Source: Mytilisepta virgata
Taxonomy: Eukaryota > Mollusca > Bivalvia > Mytilida > Mytilidae
Assembly (NCBI GenBank): GCA_028015205.1
Contig: CM051521.1
Coordinates: 93,100,513 to 93,164,512 of the forward strand
Length of the DNA stretch: 64,000 nt
Direction: 5' to 3'
How positions within the stretch are numbered: the stretch's first letter is position 1; every line of letters starts with the position of its first letter. Under the pieces are notes generated by a model that was given only the letters and a program-made list of their open reading frames with translations, was not told the origin of the DNA and did no database searches. This document shows positions 25,376-37,409 of this stretch, one piece after another. Position numbers and translations under genes: made by a program.

Positions 25376-28300
25376 TTAAACAACACCTTTTCCGCATCCA
25401 TGTCTGTATCGTGAACATTGGATTGCCATAATAATGGACAGAAGAACTAGGAAAGCGACACAGCTAATTCCAATAATCAAGTATGTTTTAATTCCTTTGC
25501 TAGTATCACCACCTACAATGTATATAAATAAACTAAATATACATGTATTAGAATACGATATCACACAAAACACAGAATACACCTAGGTATTCTAGAACAA
25601 TTTTACGATCCAACCTTTCAATCATCATTATTTGCACACAAACATTTAATTACAACCTTAGTATATGACCATTTTATTATATAATTTTCATCAACAGAAC
25701 ATGTCCTGTCAGCAGTGCATAGTATGGAACGCCGTAACTGTCTTATAGTGTAGATATTTAATGTGTTTTGTCACTTTATCTTTACGTCCCGTCATTTCTA
25801 CTTTATATTATGAGCAAGTGCCTTTATTTCCTGACACTTTATCTCTGTGTTATGTCAAAAAAATATTTGTTTTGTCAATCACTTGTATGTTATGTCATTG
25901 CTAATCTTTGTTATGTGCAATATACATTACATTATGTTGTAATTACTGTACTTTCTGTGAATACCTATAAACTTTATTATCAAACACTTTTACGTTCTGT
26001 CACCTTTCTTCTATGTTTTGTCTATTCTTCTTGTCGTTATGTCAGTTAATAATTGCGTCCTGTCTCAAATAGGTTTGTTACGACGAATGTTCTAAACGTT
26101 TGGTCTGATTACCTTTTTGTTCTATGAAAAGCTGGTGATGTTCTGTTTAAATGGCTTTATGTTGTGTTTATACATATGTATCTTCTGTGACAAATTATAT
26201 ATGATATGGTATTTCCTATATTTGTTATGCCAATCAATTGGTACTTTCAGTTTACGTTCGATATGTTTTGTCAGTTCACCGGTACGTTATGTGCAAACAC
26301 CAATTACGTTATGATAAACGCCTGTGTGATGCAGATTAAACAAAATGCTATGGTGACATAGAAATATCGTTATAAACATAGCGAGTAACCGGGTAACACA
26401 TTCGCTCCGAAATACTGGTGCCTTAACTCCAAATTTTACAGAATAGAAAATAGACAATGTTCAGATGTTGGATTCCCTCATAGATAAGGCCACATAATAT
26501 GAACGTAGTTCCTATTTATTATTTTATTGGATACATGAAAGAAAATATATTATATACCCAACTTCGACACCGTTGAAAGCCTACCTGTACAGAGTTAATT
26601 TAGTCAATGATCCCAGTTGTAATTGCCGGTCCCCGTTCGAAAATTCAATACATTTTTTCTAGAATTTCCGATATATGTAAATCCCAGAAACCAGCTATTT
26701 GAAAATATCAGACCTTTTGTCCAAATCTCCATTGAAAACCTTTCATTTGGAGCGGACAATATTACTGACGAACAAAATATCATTCTATTTAGATATGTTC
26801 ATAATTGAATCATACAAAAATTAGACTCTAACCCAAAGTACTCGACCACCTTCCCTATCCCTTTTATTTGTATTTTCTAGTAAATGCAATCCCTCTTTAA
26901 TGTATCAATCTGTAGATTATTTAATTACCAACAGCCATTTAATGCACATCATTGTATATGTACTTATTTTTTTATGTCTATAAAAATTGTTTATCTACAA
27001 ATCTATATGTAATATATCTTTGCTGTCATCTTGAAGTATGTATAATATTATTGTATGGAGAGGATTTAATAAGTTGTAATAACTTGTATCCAATCCAATT
27101 GTTCTTTTTGACAATAAAATATGTTCAAACAACAGATCTATTGTTATGCTTCTGATTATTATCATTAATATTGTATTATTATTATCAATCCGCAAACCGT
27201 AACAACAGAGTTTTCAACATATCGGGAAGATATTTGGTACATGATATGTTTTGGATATTAAGTCTGCTAGTCTGGACCATGTAAAATTAAAGTTATTGCC
27301 TCTGGTAAAAAAATAATTGTTCCTCTATTTTTTCTAACGCTTAAAATTATGAAAGCGAAACTTTGTTGAATATTTTGATGAAGCTCAATGCGTAGTTTTA
27401 TGACTTTTCGTATTTAGGAATTTACTTTGTTGAACTTCACGACGGGTGCCGTATACGGAGCAGGAACTGCTTACCCTTCCGGAGCACCTGGGTTCACTCC
27501 TGGTTTTTATAGGAGTTCCTGTTGTTCATTGTTTTTAGTTTTCTGTGTTTATTTGTTGTGCTTGTGGTTGTTCGTTTGTCTTCCCGGGTTTGTCTGTCCA
27601 ATGGATTACGTTTTTTTTATTGCTCCTTAGGTATATTTGTCCTTTTTACTGCATATCTGGGTGTTATCGCCCTGACTTATAGGAATACATTCTGAAACCC
27701 TAAAATTTTCACACAATTATATTCTATTGAACTTCACCGTTCCAAAAATGTACATTGTTTTCACGGTTTTCGTAAAATATTGTAAATTTGAGAAATCCCG
27801 GTCCCTCTTTTCTCGGTTTCTGTCAAAGCCGGAAAAAGGGCCAAACAACCTAAAACTTGTATGAATAGCTAGCATCATTTAGTCTTCATGATTCAATCCT
27901 GCAAAAAGTCGAAATTTTCATAAAATTATGAAATCGACGAAAATAGACTTTTTTTCTGACAAATTGTCTTATGCATGTTCATATTCATATGATAACTCTG
28001 GTCCTGTCCAGCGTAGCTTTTATTCTATTTTCATTGTAATTTATGCTAATGAATCAATGTTGTATATGTTGTTACATCTTGCCCCTGTGAGGGTCCATGA
28101 ATTGGAACAATAAAAATATTGTATTCTATTCTAATATTCTATATGCATATACATGTAAACTGATTATTCAGTAAAAAACCAGTCATATATGAATTTACAG
28201 TTATTGTAAAATTAAGGAATTCAAAAGAATGTCATACGTTTAAATACAAAGTCCAACCACATTTCTTTACTGATACATGTAATGTGAGTGGATGAAAAAG

Positions 28301-31300
28301 ATGGATGCCTTCTTTCACGTCCGCAAACCGGGTCATTATTTTGGTTATTATAGTTTGTATATGTAAGTCCTGTGTAATCGTACATGGGTTAATTTCAAAT
28401 TAAAAATTCTTCCAATGACTCTCCAAGATAGTAGGTAACGACAATGTAACTTGAAAGGGGTTTTTATCTATGACGAATACGCTGCTTTCCATGTTTGTTG
28501 GGTAAAAATTGATCTCGGAAAAATATCGTTTGGGTTTAGATATTCGATGACCATTATATTGACCCCCTCCTCCACTTATGTAAACTACCAATAAGAACTT
28601 TCCGGATAATTTTGTGAACCCCTGTTTCTGGGTAAAATTTCTAATAAAAAACAAAAACAAAAATGAAATAAGAATTCAAGCTCTCAGTTTGCAAAGCGAA
28701 TTGACGAACCGGTCTTTCCCTTCCCCCTCTATCTCAGTCTTGTTTTTCCGTTTAGGTAATTTTTTCAGCACAAGTTTGATAATATTTTGACAAAATTTAT
28801 AGGTGCATTTTTTGAAAGAATTTTCAGGAAAAAAAGGCTATTTTAGTCGATTTCTTAATTTTTAAAAATTTCCGACTTTTTGCAGGATGTGTTTGGATTG
28901 AATAATGAAGGCTAAAATAAGGCCTCGGTAGCTATTCCTATAAGTTTTAGTTCGTTTTGGCCTTTTTTCCGGCTTTGACGGAAACCGAGAAAAGCGGGAC
29001 CGGGATTTCTCAAATTTGCAATATCTTACGAAAATCGTCAAAACAATGTACATTTTTGGAACGGTGAAGTCCAATAGAATATAATTGTGTGAAAATTTTA
29101 GGGGTTTCAGAATGTATTCTTATAAGTCAGGGCGATAACTCCCAGGTATGCAGTAAATTTCCTAAATACGAAAAATTGCCTTAAAACTACGCATTGAGAT
29201 TCATCAAGCTATTCAACAAAGTTTCGCTTTCATAACTTTAAGCGTTAGAAAAAATAGAGGAACAATTATTTTTTTTATCAGAGGCAATAACTTTAATTTT
29301 ACATGGCCGAGACTAGCAGGCTTAATGTCGGAAATATATCATGTACCAAATATCTTCCCGATATGTTGAAAACTCTGTTGGTACGGTTGGCGGAATGATA
29401 ATAATAATACAAATAAAAATGATAATAATCAGAAGCATAGATCTTTCCCTGGGTAAAGTAATTTTAAAAGTAAAACATGCATCCAGTGGTTGGAAAAAAT
29501 CGTGGGAGAACAATTTCTATCTTTATTTTCTTGAAAAATGAAGAATTTGGGATAAATTTTCAGCATTTTTGGAAAATGACTTGGTATAGAAAAATTTCTT
29601 AAAATTTACATCGTCAAAAAATCGGAACGGCCCGCGAAATCAAAAGAACTAAAGATCAATTTGGTGTGGCCTTATCTATTTTCTATTCTGTAAAATTTGG
29701 TGCTAAGGCACCAATATTTCGGAGCAAATGTGTTACCCGGTTACTCGATATGTTTATAACGATATTTCTATGTCACGATAGCGTTTTGTTAATCTGCGTC
29801 ACACAGGCATTTATCATAACGTAATTGGTGTTTGCACATAACGTACCGGTGAACTGACAAAACATATTGAACGTAAACTGAAAGTACCAATTGATTGGCA
29901 TAACAAATATAGGAAATACCATATCATATATAATTTGTCACAGAAGATACATATGTATAAACACAACATAAAGCCATTTAAACAGAACATCACCAGCTTT
30001 TCATAGAACAAAAAGGTAATCAGACCAAACGTTTAAAACATTCGACGTAACAAACCTATTTGAGACAGGACGCAATTATTAACTGACATAACGACAGGAA
30101 TAATAGACAAAACATAGAAGAAAAGTGACAGAAAGTAAAAGTGTTTGATAATAAAGTTTATAGGTATTCACAGAAAGTACAGTAATTACAACATAATGTA
30201 ATGTATATTGCACATAACAAAGATTAGCAATGACATAACATACAACTGATTGACAAAACAAATAGTTTATTTGACATAACACAGAGATGAAGTGTCAGGA
30301 AATAAAGGCACTTGCACATAATATAAATTAGAAATGACAGGACGTAAAGATAAAGTGACAAAACACATTAAATATCTACACTATAAGACAGTTACGGCGT
30401 TCCATACATAGGGCCAAAAACAATAAGGTAGAACCATTTCTCTCAGTCTCACTTCTAGGACCATTTAAAAAAGTTACTTAATGCATTTCAAAATCTCTAA
30501 GGGCATAACCTTGTATGAGTTCTATTAATATTTACTAATAATAACCACATTACCTGTTGGTTTATTTCAGGTTTTTCTTACTTGTAAATCGCTTTTGGAG
30601 ACAGTTTTAACACAAATATGCCAAATTAACGTCTCAAAGACTTGAAGTAAACACCGGAATCAACATGACCAAAACGATATTTTTGAAGTAATTGATTCGA
30701 TGTATCTCTTTTCATGTGACAGTATAATGGTTTTGGTTCCTTGTGTCCTTTGGAATATTTAAAAAAGTGATACAAACTCCTTGGAAATTGACCCTATATA
30801 TGACCTTTGCAGGTAAAAAAAAAACTTAAACTTATTAATGATTCAATATAAAAAAAAATTTTGTCAACCGAAAATGCGTTGCATGCACTCGCTTACTATA
30901 AAATTTAGGTAAATACTTAAGATTATGAAAAGAATGGTTGTCTGGAGTGAACGAGTGAAACAAATACAGGTGAAAGTGGTCCTAATTCTATCAATTAAGT
31001 TATTTTAGATTATACTAGCAAACTTGTCTGCCATAACCTCAGAGACTTGAGTAAACCTTAATGATTTGAGAACCAGCTGAGAAATCGTGTTTCTTAAGCG
31101 ATTCTAGAAGTCCCGTAACCTATCGTGAAATTCTACAAGATGTCGTTACGTCACTTCTTAGACAAGGTGGAATACGTTAATTATCGGATATTCCTTCACT
31201 CGAAAATCCCGATATTTAGTGTAAACATATTTTATTAATCAATATTATATACAGTTACAATTACACTGATAACATGCATAAATATAAAACAATAAATATT

Positions 31301-34300
31301 AATTAATGTATCCGAAAACAAGCTTTAAAGCTTATATTAATTCGTTTCCCTAGTATCAAAATTTACTCGTTATCTTAGAGGTAAATGTTGTATATTTAGT
31401 TAATAAGTTAGTGTTTACTTCATATAAGCAAGAGATAGTGCTGAGTGCAGAAAATGATTAATTAAGAGGTGAATCTTTTAGTATTAATGATGTATCGCTG
31501 TACTAAATGGAAAAGATCTGTGTTTTGGTTATTAGTTAAGAGGGCATATCCAAACAAAAATAAGTTAGAAGATATTGGTATTGGTAAATTTAGTGAGGTA
31601 AGTAGTCTCTGCCTCGGGCTGATAAATCTATTACAGTGGAAGAAAAAATGATCGACAGTTTCTTCGTCTCCACACGGACAGTTTGGCGAATCAATAATAT
31701 TTCTCTGAAATAAGTGTCCATTTCGAGGGCTGCTATTCATTCGGAGTACGTGTGGTATGTACAGTTTGTCCCAAACGACCGCCAGTGTAATAATATGGTG
31801 AATTAAGAGAATCATGGTTGCGTTTTAAGGCAGATTTAAAAGAACAAATAGAGCGAGATTTCTTAATGTTATCCGGAAGCCAGTTCCAGGCACGCAAAGT
31901 CTGTGGCAAATAAGAATTACTGTAGAGCGACGTACGCGTTCTGATCATGGGCAGGTCTGCCGAGTGTCTTGTATTCAATCATGAATGTTTTGAAAGATAT
32001 ATGGTATAATATCTCTCAAATAGTTTGGGGTTAGATCGTTTGTCATTTTATAAAAATATATCAATCGATGCTGTTCTCTTCTACATTTCAATGTTTCCCA
32101 ACCTGTTTCTATATATAGACAAGCCAGAACAGTCAACCGAGTACCTCCAGTTACAATTCTGACAGCCTCTAACTGAACCCCCTCTAGTTTGTCTACATAG
32201 TAAACTGACATATTATCCCAGATAACGTCCCCATATTCTAATAATGGTATAATAAAGGTTAAATATATTTTCTCCAGTACGTCTCTATTCAAAATAAATT
32301 TAAACTTCCTCATGACATTTAATCTCTTATAGGCTTTTTCTATAATCATCTCAATATGCGTATCCCATTTACCGTTATCAGAGATCACGACTCCTAAGTG
32401 TTTATGTTCGGTCACAGTGTTGATAACAGTAGCATTCATAATGAGTGGCGGATGAAGTGGTATTTGAAATTTTTTCGAAATTTTACCATTCTTAATGTAA
32501 CAATAACCCAAAATGCAAAAGTTCAGAAGCACACACATCTAACAAAACTAATTAGTAATGTTCTATTCCACTCGTCTGTTAGTAAAACATATCGAGTACA
32601 TTTGGACAATATTCCGAAATCCCGATATTTTTGAAAGATTGTTCGATTTTTATTGTCAGAATGAGTTTTTATATATTATTATTACACAAAAGACACCAAA
32701 ATGAACCCCATGGATCTAAAAATAAAACATGTTATTATAGTAATGAATGTTATTTTGAAGGAATTTATCAATGTGTAAACTCGGGACATTCACTCGCAAA
32801 CTAAACAAAGTCTGAAGGACTTTATGCAAAGTTCGTGAGTGATAAGCCCGAGTTCACACATTGATAAATTCTGTAAAAATAATCTTTAGTACTTATAATT
32901 CCGAAGTAATGCAGAAATATGACGTTTTCCATTTGAAATTGCATGTGTACATATTCATACTCAGGACGTTATGATAAATTTATCAAGTTGTAAACTTTTT
33001 ACCGGAATTTGGGGTTAGCCAATGAAATTACTGTACTTGATGTATTGAAAACAACATTGGAATTATTTTTTGGTGAATTTTACCAAAATTACCAGATAGC
33101 ACATACATGTTGTTTTATCGACGCATTTCGAGAATGAATGTCTCTGTGGTTGCTATGCCATTGGAAAAGAAATCAAAAAAAGAATATTATAGTCTGAAAT
33201 GATCATTTAATAAAGAAACAAACTTTTCCTGATAGAGTCAAAACCTTACACTGTTAAACTTTTAACTGAATTGATAAAAATTTAGACTAAAACTTTTAAC
33301 ACATTCATTAATGCAGCAACTATAACCGCTGAAAGGAAGTCCAAACCAGAAATATTGTGGACTTTAGAATGTTTAAACCAGCTAACAATTAAATAGTATT
33401 ATGACATTATTACCTTTCTGGTCTGGGGAGTGTATGACAGAAAATGACAGAGTGTCGCAGTTTTCATCTGTACACCCCTCAGCTGATAATACCTTAAACG
33501 CTACGTCATCCATATCTGCAGCCAAATCGCCATTCGAAACCTTTGTCTGGAATTCTACAACGGTAGAGTTCATATCACACGGAGTTATATTATCTGCATT
33601 CAGGTCAAACTTTTGGCGGCTGGCGAGAAATAAATTAACCAACATTTTGTCTGATTCAGTTGCATTTGAACTAGTATCGACATCAGCAAACCATAATACT
33701 CCGTTGTCCTCCCACCGAAGTTTCTTTGCTATATGATCTACAATTTTGTTACCAAGCCTTGCCAAAGTTTCGTCATGTTCTGATTCAGACCTACGACGTC
33801 TTCCAATAAATACTGGACCATAAAGAAGTAGCAATCTTAATTTTCTTACATCGTTATCGAAAGTATACTTTCTGAAGAATGAATGTTCGCATTTCAGCAT
33901 AGTATGCCAAAACCCGTTAATTGTTTCGGATGTAGCCATGACTAAGCTTGATTTAATTGTCCAAAATACAGAAAAGAAATCGGAAATTCCAAGGTTACAA
34001 ATAGAAATGCTTCGATGGTTCTCATCGGGCTGTACATAACATGGAATGTGAGAATCAAAGGCGATTTTCTTTACTTCCTTACACGATAAAGATCTCCATG
34101 GACGTAATATTGGAACAAGAGATACTTGAAGGCATTTTCGCACAGCATTGACCCAAATTTTTCCTGCGTTTGAAAACTTTCCGTAGTGTTCATCATACAA
34201 ATTGCAAAATTCCGTAGCATACTTTATAGCATAGTCGTCTTTGGTTCCGCTGCAGCTGTACTTTTTGTCGAGACAATCCTTATACCAACCGCATTCATTT

Positions 34301-34638
34301 CCTGGTGGACTATAACATTTAGAAGGAAGTGTAAGATTTGGTGTTCTATATTCCTCCCCAGGTCTGCAAGAACAATCATCGTAAATAGAACCTGACAAAA
34401 CGTCATGAAGTTCAAGCATACATTGGTAGTAACAGTACGTTCTTGATCTGTCTTCACACTGATATTGACTTCTTGTCTTTGTTTGTATGTATTGATCTGT
34501 TAAACATGTTCCCCATTGATACTCTCCATTGTATCGAAAAGACGAAAAACATTCGATTATTCCGCTTGGTCCCGTGTTTCTATCACATTCTGCCGAGACA
34601 GTGACCAAAAAACTTACTACTGTTATAATTCTCTCCAT
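25376..34638 (-). CDS. single-pass membrane protein with stanniocalcin-like ectodomain, copy A
   Basis: Exon 1 is 33414-34638 and exon 2 is 25376-25512, joined in phase 1 (AAAG|GTAATA donor, TTGTAG|GTGG acceptor), giving 453 residues. The open frame runs past the donor to 33382, but that tail is intronic. The start at 34638 opens with a signal peptide (MERIITVVSFLVTVSAE). Residues 20-110 are cysteine-rich. The next about 110 residues carry regularly spaced cysteines, with GKIWVNAVRKC and a SHIPCYV segment that resemble the stanniocalcin core. A furin-type RRRR lies at about 279-282. Exon 2 encodes a hydrophobic helix (YLIIGISCVAFLVLLSIIMA) and a short basic, cysteine-containing tail, so the protein should sit in the plasma membrane or be shed after cleavage. 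The 7.9-kb intron is full of transposon DNA. The stanniocalcin link is an inference from cysteine pattern; the substrate is unknown. Confidence 0.75.
26590..27125 (+). mobile_element. LINE 3' fragment inserted in the left arm of the foldback element
   Basis: A short frame at 26700-26810 reads ISIENLSFGADNITDEQN and FRYVHN, like the C-terminal end of bivalve LINE ORF2 proteins. It is followed by a tail at about 27055-27125 with GGAGAGGATTTAATAAGT and GACAATAAAATATGTTCAAA, typical of a LINE 3' UTR. The matching right arm lacks this segment. Confidence 0.6.
27425..27650 (+). mobile_element. retroelement tail module in the foldback element
   Basis: Carries ACGACGGGTGCCGTATACGG, CCTTCCGGAGCACCTGGGTT and CACTCCTGGTTTTTATAGGA, the same module as at 24230, 35910, 48050 and 48300 (plus) and 62540-62600 (minus). 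It interrupts the pairing of the inner arms (27420 resumes at about 27650). Confidence 0.75.
27965..28145 (+). mobile_element. LINE 3' tail with (TATTC)n end
   Basis: The sequence TGAGGGTCCATGAATTGGAA followed by CAATAAAAATATTGTATTCT and a short TATTC repeat is a LINE-type 3' terminus. It lies at the unpaired centre of the foldback element. Confidence 0.5.
30412..31440. other. intronic DNA of copy A, shared with unit B
   Basis: Collinear with about 37740-38770. It contains no exon of the flanking gene that I can support. The unit B copy keeps a 70-codon open frame here (37916-38124), which in unit A is broken by a TAA. Confidence 0.5.
31440..32560 (-). pseudogene. 5'-truncated LINE ORF2 fragment, unit A
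   Basis: The minus strand encodes the C-terminal part of a non-LTR reverse transcriptase in three frames. The first (32538-31975) contains TEHKHLGVVISDNGKWDTHI and FIIPLLEYGDVIWDN. The second (31978-31733) contains RTRTSLYSNSYLPQTLRAWN. The third (31815-31462) contains CPCGDEETVDHFFFHCNRF and ends RFTS. The order thumb, linker, CCHC-like C-terminal segment is typical of Jockey/CR1-type elements. The catalytic palm and the endonuclease are missing, so it is 5' truncated and dead. It predates the duplication, since unit B has it at the same place. Confidence 0.85.
32761..32871. repeat. hairpin palindrome, unit A
   Basis: Arms GAATTTATCAATGTG... (32761-32785) and its near-perfect reverse complement (32847-32871) enclose AAAGTCTGAAGGACTTTATG. 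The same structure is at 44946-45056 in unit B. Confidence 0.8.
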
Positions 34639-34974
34639 GTTTATGTAATCAAATCAGTAAACGATATATTTAATAGTTTAGATAAACAAGTTCATCGCTG
34701 ATACGGGTATAAAGTAACGAAGATAATACGAACAAGGTCTGTCAACAGGTACAAATGTTAGTTTTAAATCCATAGTAAACAAAATTTGTGAAGGTATTAA
34801 CATTTTTAATTTGGTCTCTCAAGAGCTACTGTGATAAGGCCTACTCAACTAGTGGTGTGAATAAGATGCATGTATTGTAACAAATTCTAACGACTTACTC
34901 TTGTAGTGACCTTACCTATTTTGATAGCATAAAAACTTTTGGTTTTTTTTCTTCACTGTATACAACCCTCCCAC

Positions 34975-36036
34975 ATGATCAATTAAAATCTGTTTTTCGT
35001 GAGCTAATTCACCAAAGTTTCTACACTAAACAAGGTTTACAAAGATGTGCCTATCTGGTATTAGGTAAAGACAAGGCTTACTTTGTCCAAAAAAAATACT
35101 GATTCTAACAAAAAGTACTCTGAGACAGATGTTCTTACTGAAAGCAGTACTCCTGCCCTCACACCGTCCACCAATTTGTTAAGATGCTGGAATTTCTCAT
35201 CGACAACATATTTGTTTGGAGGGCATGTTTTTCAGCAAACGATCGGCATCCCAAAGCTGTGCTCTGCTTTTGTTCGACATGTTCTTGTTTTCATATTAAG
35301 CTAAATTTTTACAGGGGCTAATGAATTGGAAAGAAAAGAAACTACCCCAGTCCTTTAATTTCAGTTTCCGCTATATAGATGATGTTTTGTGACTTAATAA
35401 TCCTTACTTTAATGATAACCTACATCTTATCTATCGCAGTGGACTTGAAATTAAAGAGGTCACAGACACACCAACTTCTGCTTCATACCTAAATTTTTAC
35501 TTGTACATAAATAATAATGGACAATTGAAATCAAAACTTTATGACAAGCGCGATGATTTTAATTTTCCAATTGAACTTTCTCTTTCTTATCAGTAACATA
35601 CCAAGGTCTCCCGCTATGGTCTGTACATTTTAAAGTTGATTTGTTACTGGCGCGCATTTGATTTATACGGCGACTTTAACGGCAGGGCTAGATTGTTATC
35701 ACATAAACTTCTAAGACAGGGTTATGTTCAGTCTATGTTCACTTCATCGATCCAAAAGTTTTACGATCGTCATCGCGAATTGATTGGCCGTTATGAAGTT
35801 TCTATCTCGAGTATGAGACTAGATATCTTCATTTAGATTTCAAGTCCTTCTAGAATTGACACCAACAGCACTTGACATCTCACCAGACTTGACACTACAC
35901 TGGCAGTGTGACGGGTGCCGTGTACGGAGCATGGCATGCTTACCCTTCTCGAGCACCTGATGTAACTCCCGGTTTTTTATGGGAGTTCACATTGCTAGTG
36001 CATTAGTTTCTGTGCTGTCTTGTTCTATTTTTTTTT
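34975..36036 (+). pseudogene. reverse-transcriptase element remnant, unit A (Penelope-like?)
   Basis: Broken frames encode QRCAYLVLGKDKAYF (about 35040-35085), FGGHVFQQTIGIP (about 35215-35255), then FNFSFRYIDDVL at about 35355-35395, which is the YxDD palm motif, and LYDKRDDFNFPIELS at about 35540-35585. A further frame at about 35690-35830 reads ARLLSHKLLRQGYVQS and RELIGRYEVSISSMRLDIF. Stops and shifts interrupt every part. The tail (35870-36036) is the module found elsewhere in the window. The family may be Penelope-like, judging from the related copy at 62340-64000, but this is not certain. Confidence 0.75.
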
Positions 36037-36503
36037 TGTCTCGCCTGCGACAAAAAGTCGCGAAGGCGAGATTTAAGTATTACTTTCCGGCGGCGACGGC
36101 GGCATAAACTTTTTAAAAACTTTAATAACTTTGCAGATGTAATACCTACAATTAAGATTTATGGTCCACAAGGTAGCTTATCGTATAAGGTTTGTGGTAG
36201 TATACTTATCTTGAGACCCTGGCCTCATTGTCATGGTTCACTGACTTCATAAACATGAATTTAAAGTCCAAGTTTCGTGGTTAAATCCATTTCTCAGCAA
36301 CTGTAATACCTAGGCCTACCATATTTGGTCTATAGATAGATCTTAGTGAGTACATGCCTTTATGACACCTGCCTTTTGACCTTGACCTCAATATCTTTTA
36401 ACGCATTTTCATTTGAATTACAAAATGTCGGGTATCAGATAATCATTATTATGAGTCCATGTGCATACTCGGGCGAGACATGTGGTGTGTCCACTCTTGT
36501 GTT
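36036..36503. mobile_element. short element with TCTCGCC / GGCGAGA ends
   Basis: The left end is GTCTCGCCTGCGACAAAAAG followed by TCGCGAAGGCGAGA, and the right end contains CTCGGGCGAGACATGTGG. It interrupts the RT element tail, which resumes at TTAGTTTATTATACG near 36504. One to two modules of about 150 bp (AATACCTAGGCCTACCATAT, TTGACCTTGACCTCAATATC) lie inside. The unit B copy carries many more modules (48430-49740). Confidence 0.65.
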
Positions 36504-37409
36504 AGTTTATTATACGTTTTGTTTTATTCTTTTAGTTATACATGTATCCTTGTGGCGTTTTTTTTTTGTTGTTGTTGCGTTACACTCTCCTGACTTTGTC
36601 TTTTCCTTGGACTTCGAATTTATAGACTTTTCCACTGTTTTTTCGCTTTGGTATTTTTTTTGCCGATATCAAAAAAGCTGCATGATATCAGTAATCTATT
36701 TCCCCAAATAAAATTTTTACGTTATTTCCAAATCATAATGAAATTATAAAGCTGAATCAAAATTGCTGTATCCCGGTATGGCAACATTTTCAAAAAAGTA
36801 AGACAGTCTAAATGTAAAATATTGGTTAATAAGCACATCTGGGAAAGGTCACGTTGTGAGACATTGCAATTACTTGCGTAAAGCAAGAAAAACTATCTGG
36901 AAATTGTTATTTTAAAAAACATTAATAGCAAATATTTTCCCGAGGAAACAATTTATGAAATGTTACTTAAGACAACCTGTACTTTGTACACACATAAAGC
37001 ACATGGGTCTTGCTAGAAATGTATACATTTGCATGTTATTTTAACCACCAAACTGTAAAAAGAGGATGCTAAAAAAGTCCACGAGTTTTTGAGGATCACG
37101 AGCTCTTGTCTTTATATTTATAATATATATGAACCTCCTGTGACATACAATTTATTAAAATGTTTTGATACTTTTGGATTTCAAAATTTCTTTTGAGGTT
37201 ACCTGGTGTCCTTCTTCTGCGATGCTCTCTCTTTAATGAAACCCTATACTCTAGAAGAATGGTTTATTCAGACTAAATATGTACATATATTCAAATTTAA
37301 AAAAAAAGTTTACGTGCAAGAATGAATTCAAATTTTAACGTAGTAACGAATCGTATTAACTTGTCACCATGTTTAATGTATTTTATTTTCATACACATGC
37401 TCTACAATT

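Larger units (their letters stand above)
25723..30406. mobile_element. 4.68-kb foldback-type element with long inverted terminal repeats
   Basis: Both ends read TATGGAACGCCGTAACTGTC inward and are flanked by the direct repeat CATAG (25718-25722 and 30407-30411). The terminal arms pair over at least about 780 bp (25723-26500 with 29630-30406). Inner blocks pair again at about 27130-27420 with 29150-29460, and 27650-27965 with 28820-29140. The arms carry degenerate short subrepeats around TTATGTCA / TTTTGTCA. No transposase is visible. The unoccupied site exists in unit B near 37730-37740. Identical 65-residue ORFs on opposite strands (26117-26314 and 29814-30011) are mirror images of the arms, not genes. 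Confidence 0.88.
24826..36923. repeat. tandem segmental duplication, unit A
   Basis: The unit begins at AATAGCAAATATTTTCCCGAGG after the motif ACATT (24826-24830) and ends in the next ACATT (36919-36923). It contains a stanniocalcin-like gene (exons at 25376-25512 and 33414-34638), a LINE fragment, a palindrome and an RT remnant. Collinear matches to unit B include 24831-25710 against 36924-37735, 30412-32700 against 37740-39785 plus 44649-44900, and 32750-36500 against 44938-48720. The 4.68-kb inverted-repeat element is absent from unit B. Confidence 0.9.

Noticed and set aside
26117..30011. Identical 65-residue frames on opposite strands
   Set aside because: They are mirror images created by the inverted arms of the foldback element, with no protein features.
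33382..33413. C-terminal tail of the 418-codon frame of the membrane gene
   Set aside because: A strong donor (AAAG|GTAATA) precedes it in both copies and a phase-matched transmembrane exon exists, so these last codons are intron.
33401..33736. 111-codon plus-strand frame, repeated at 45600-45935
   Set aside because: Antisense shadow of the membrane gene's first exon; it is found twice only because the gene is duplicated.
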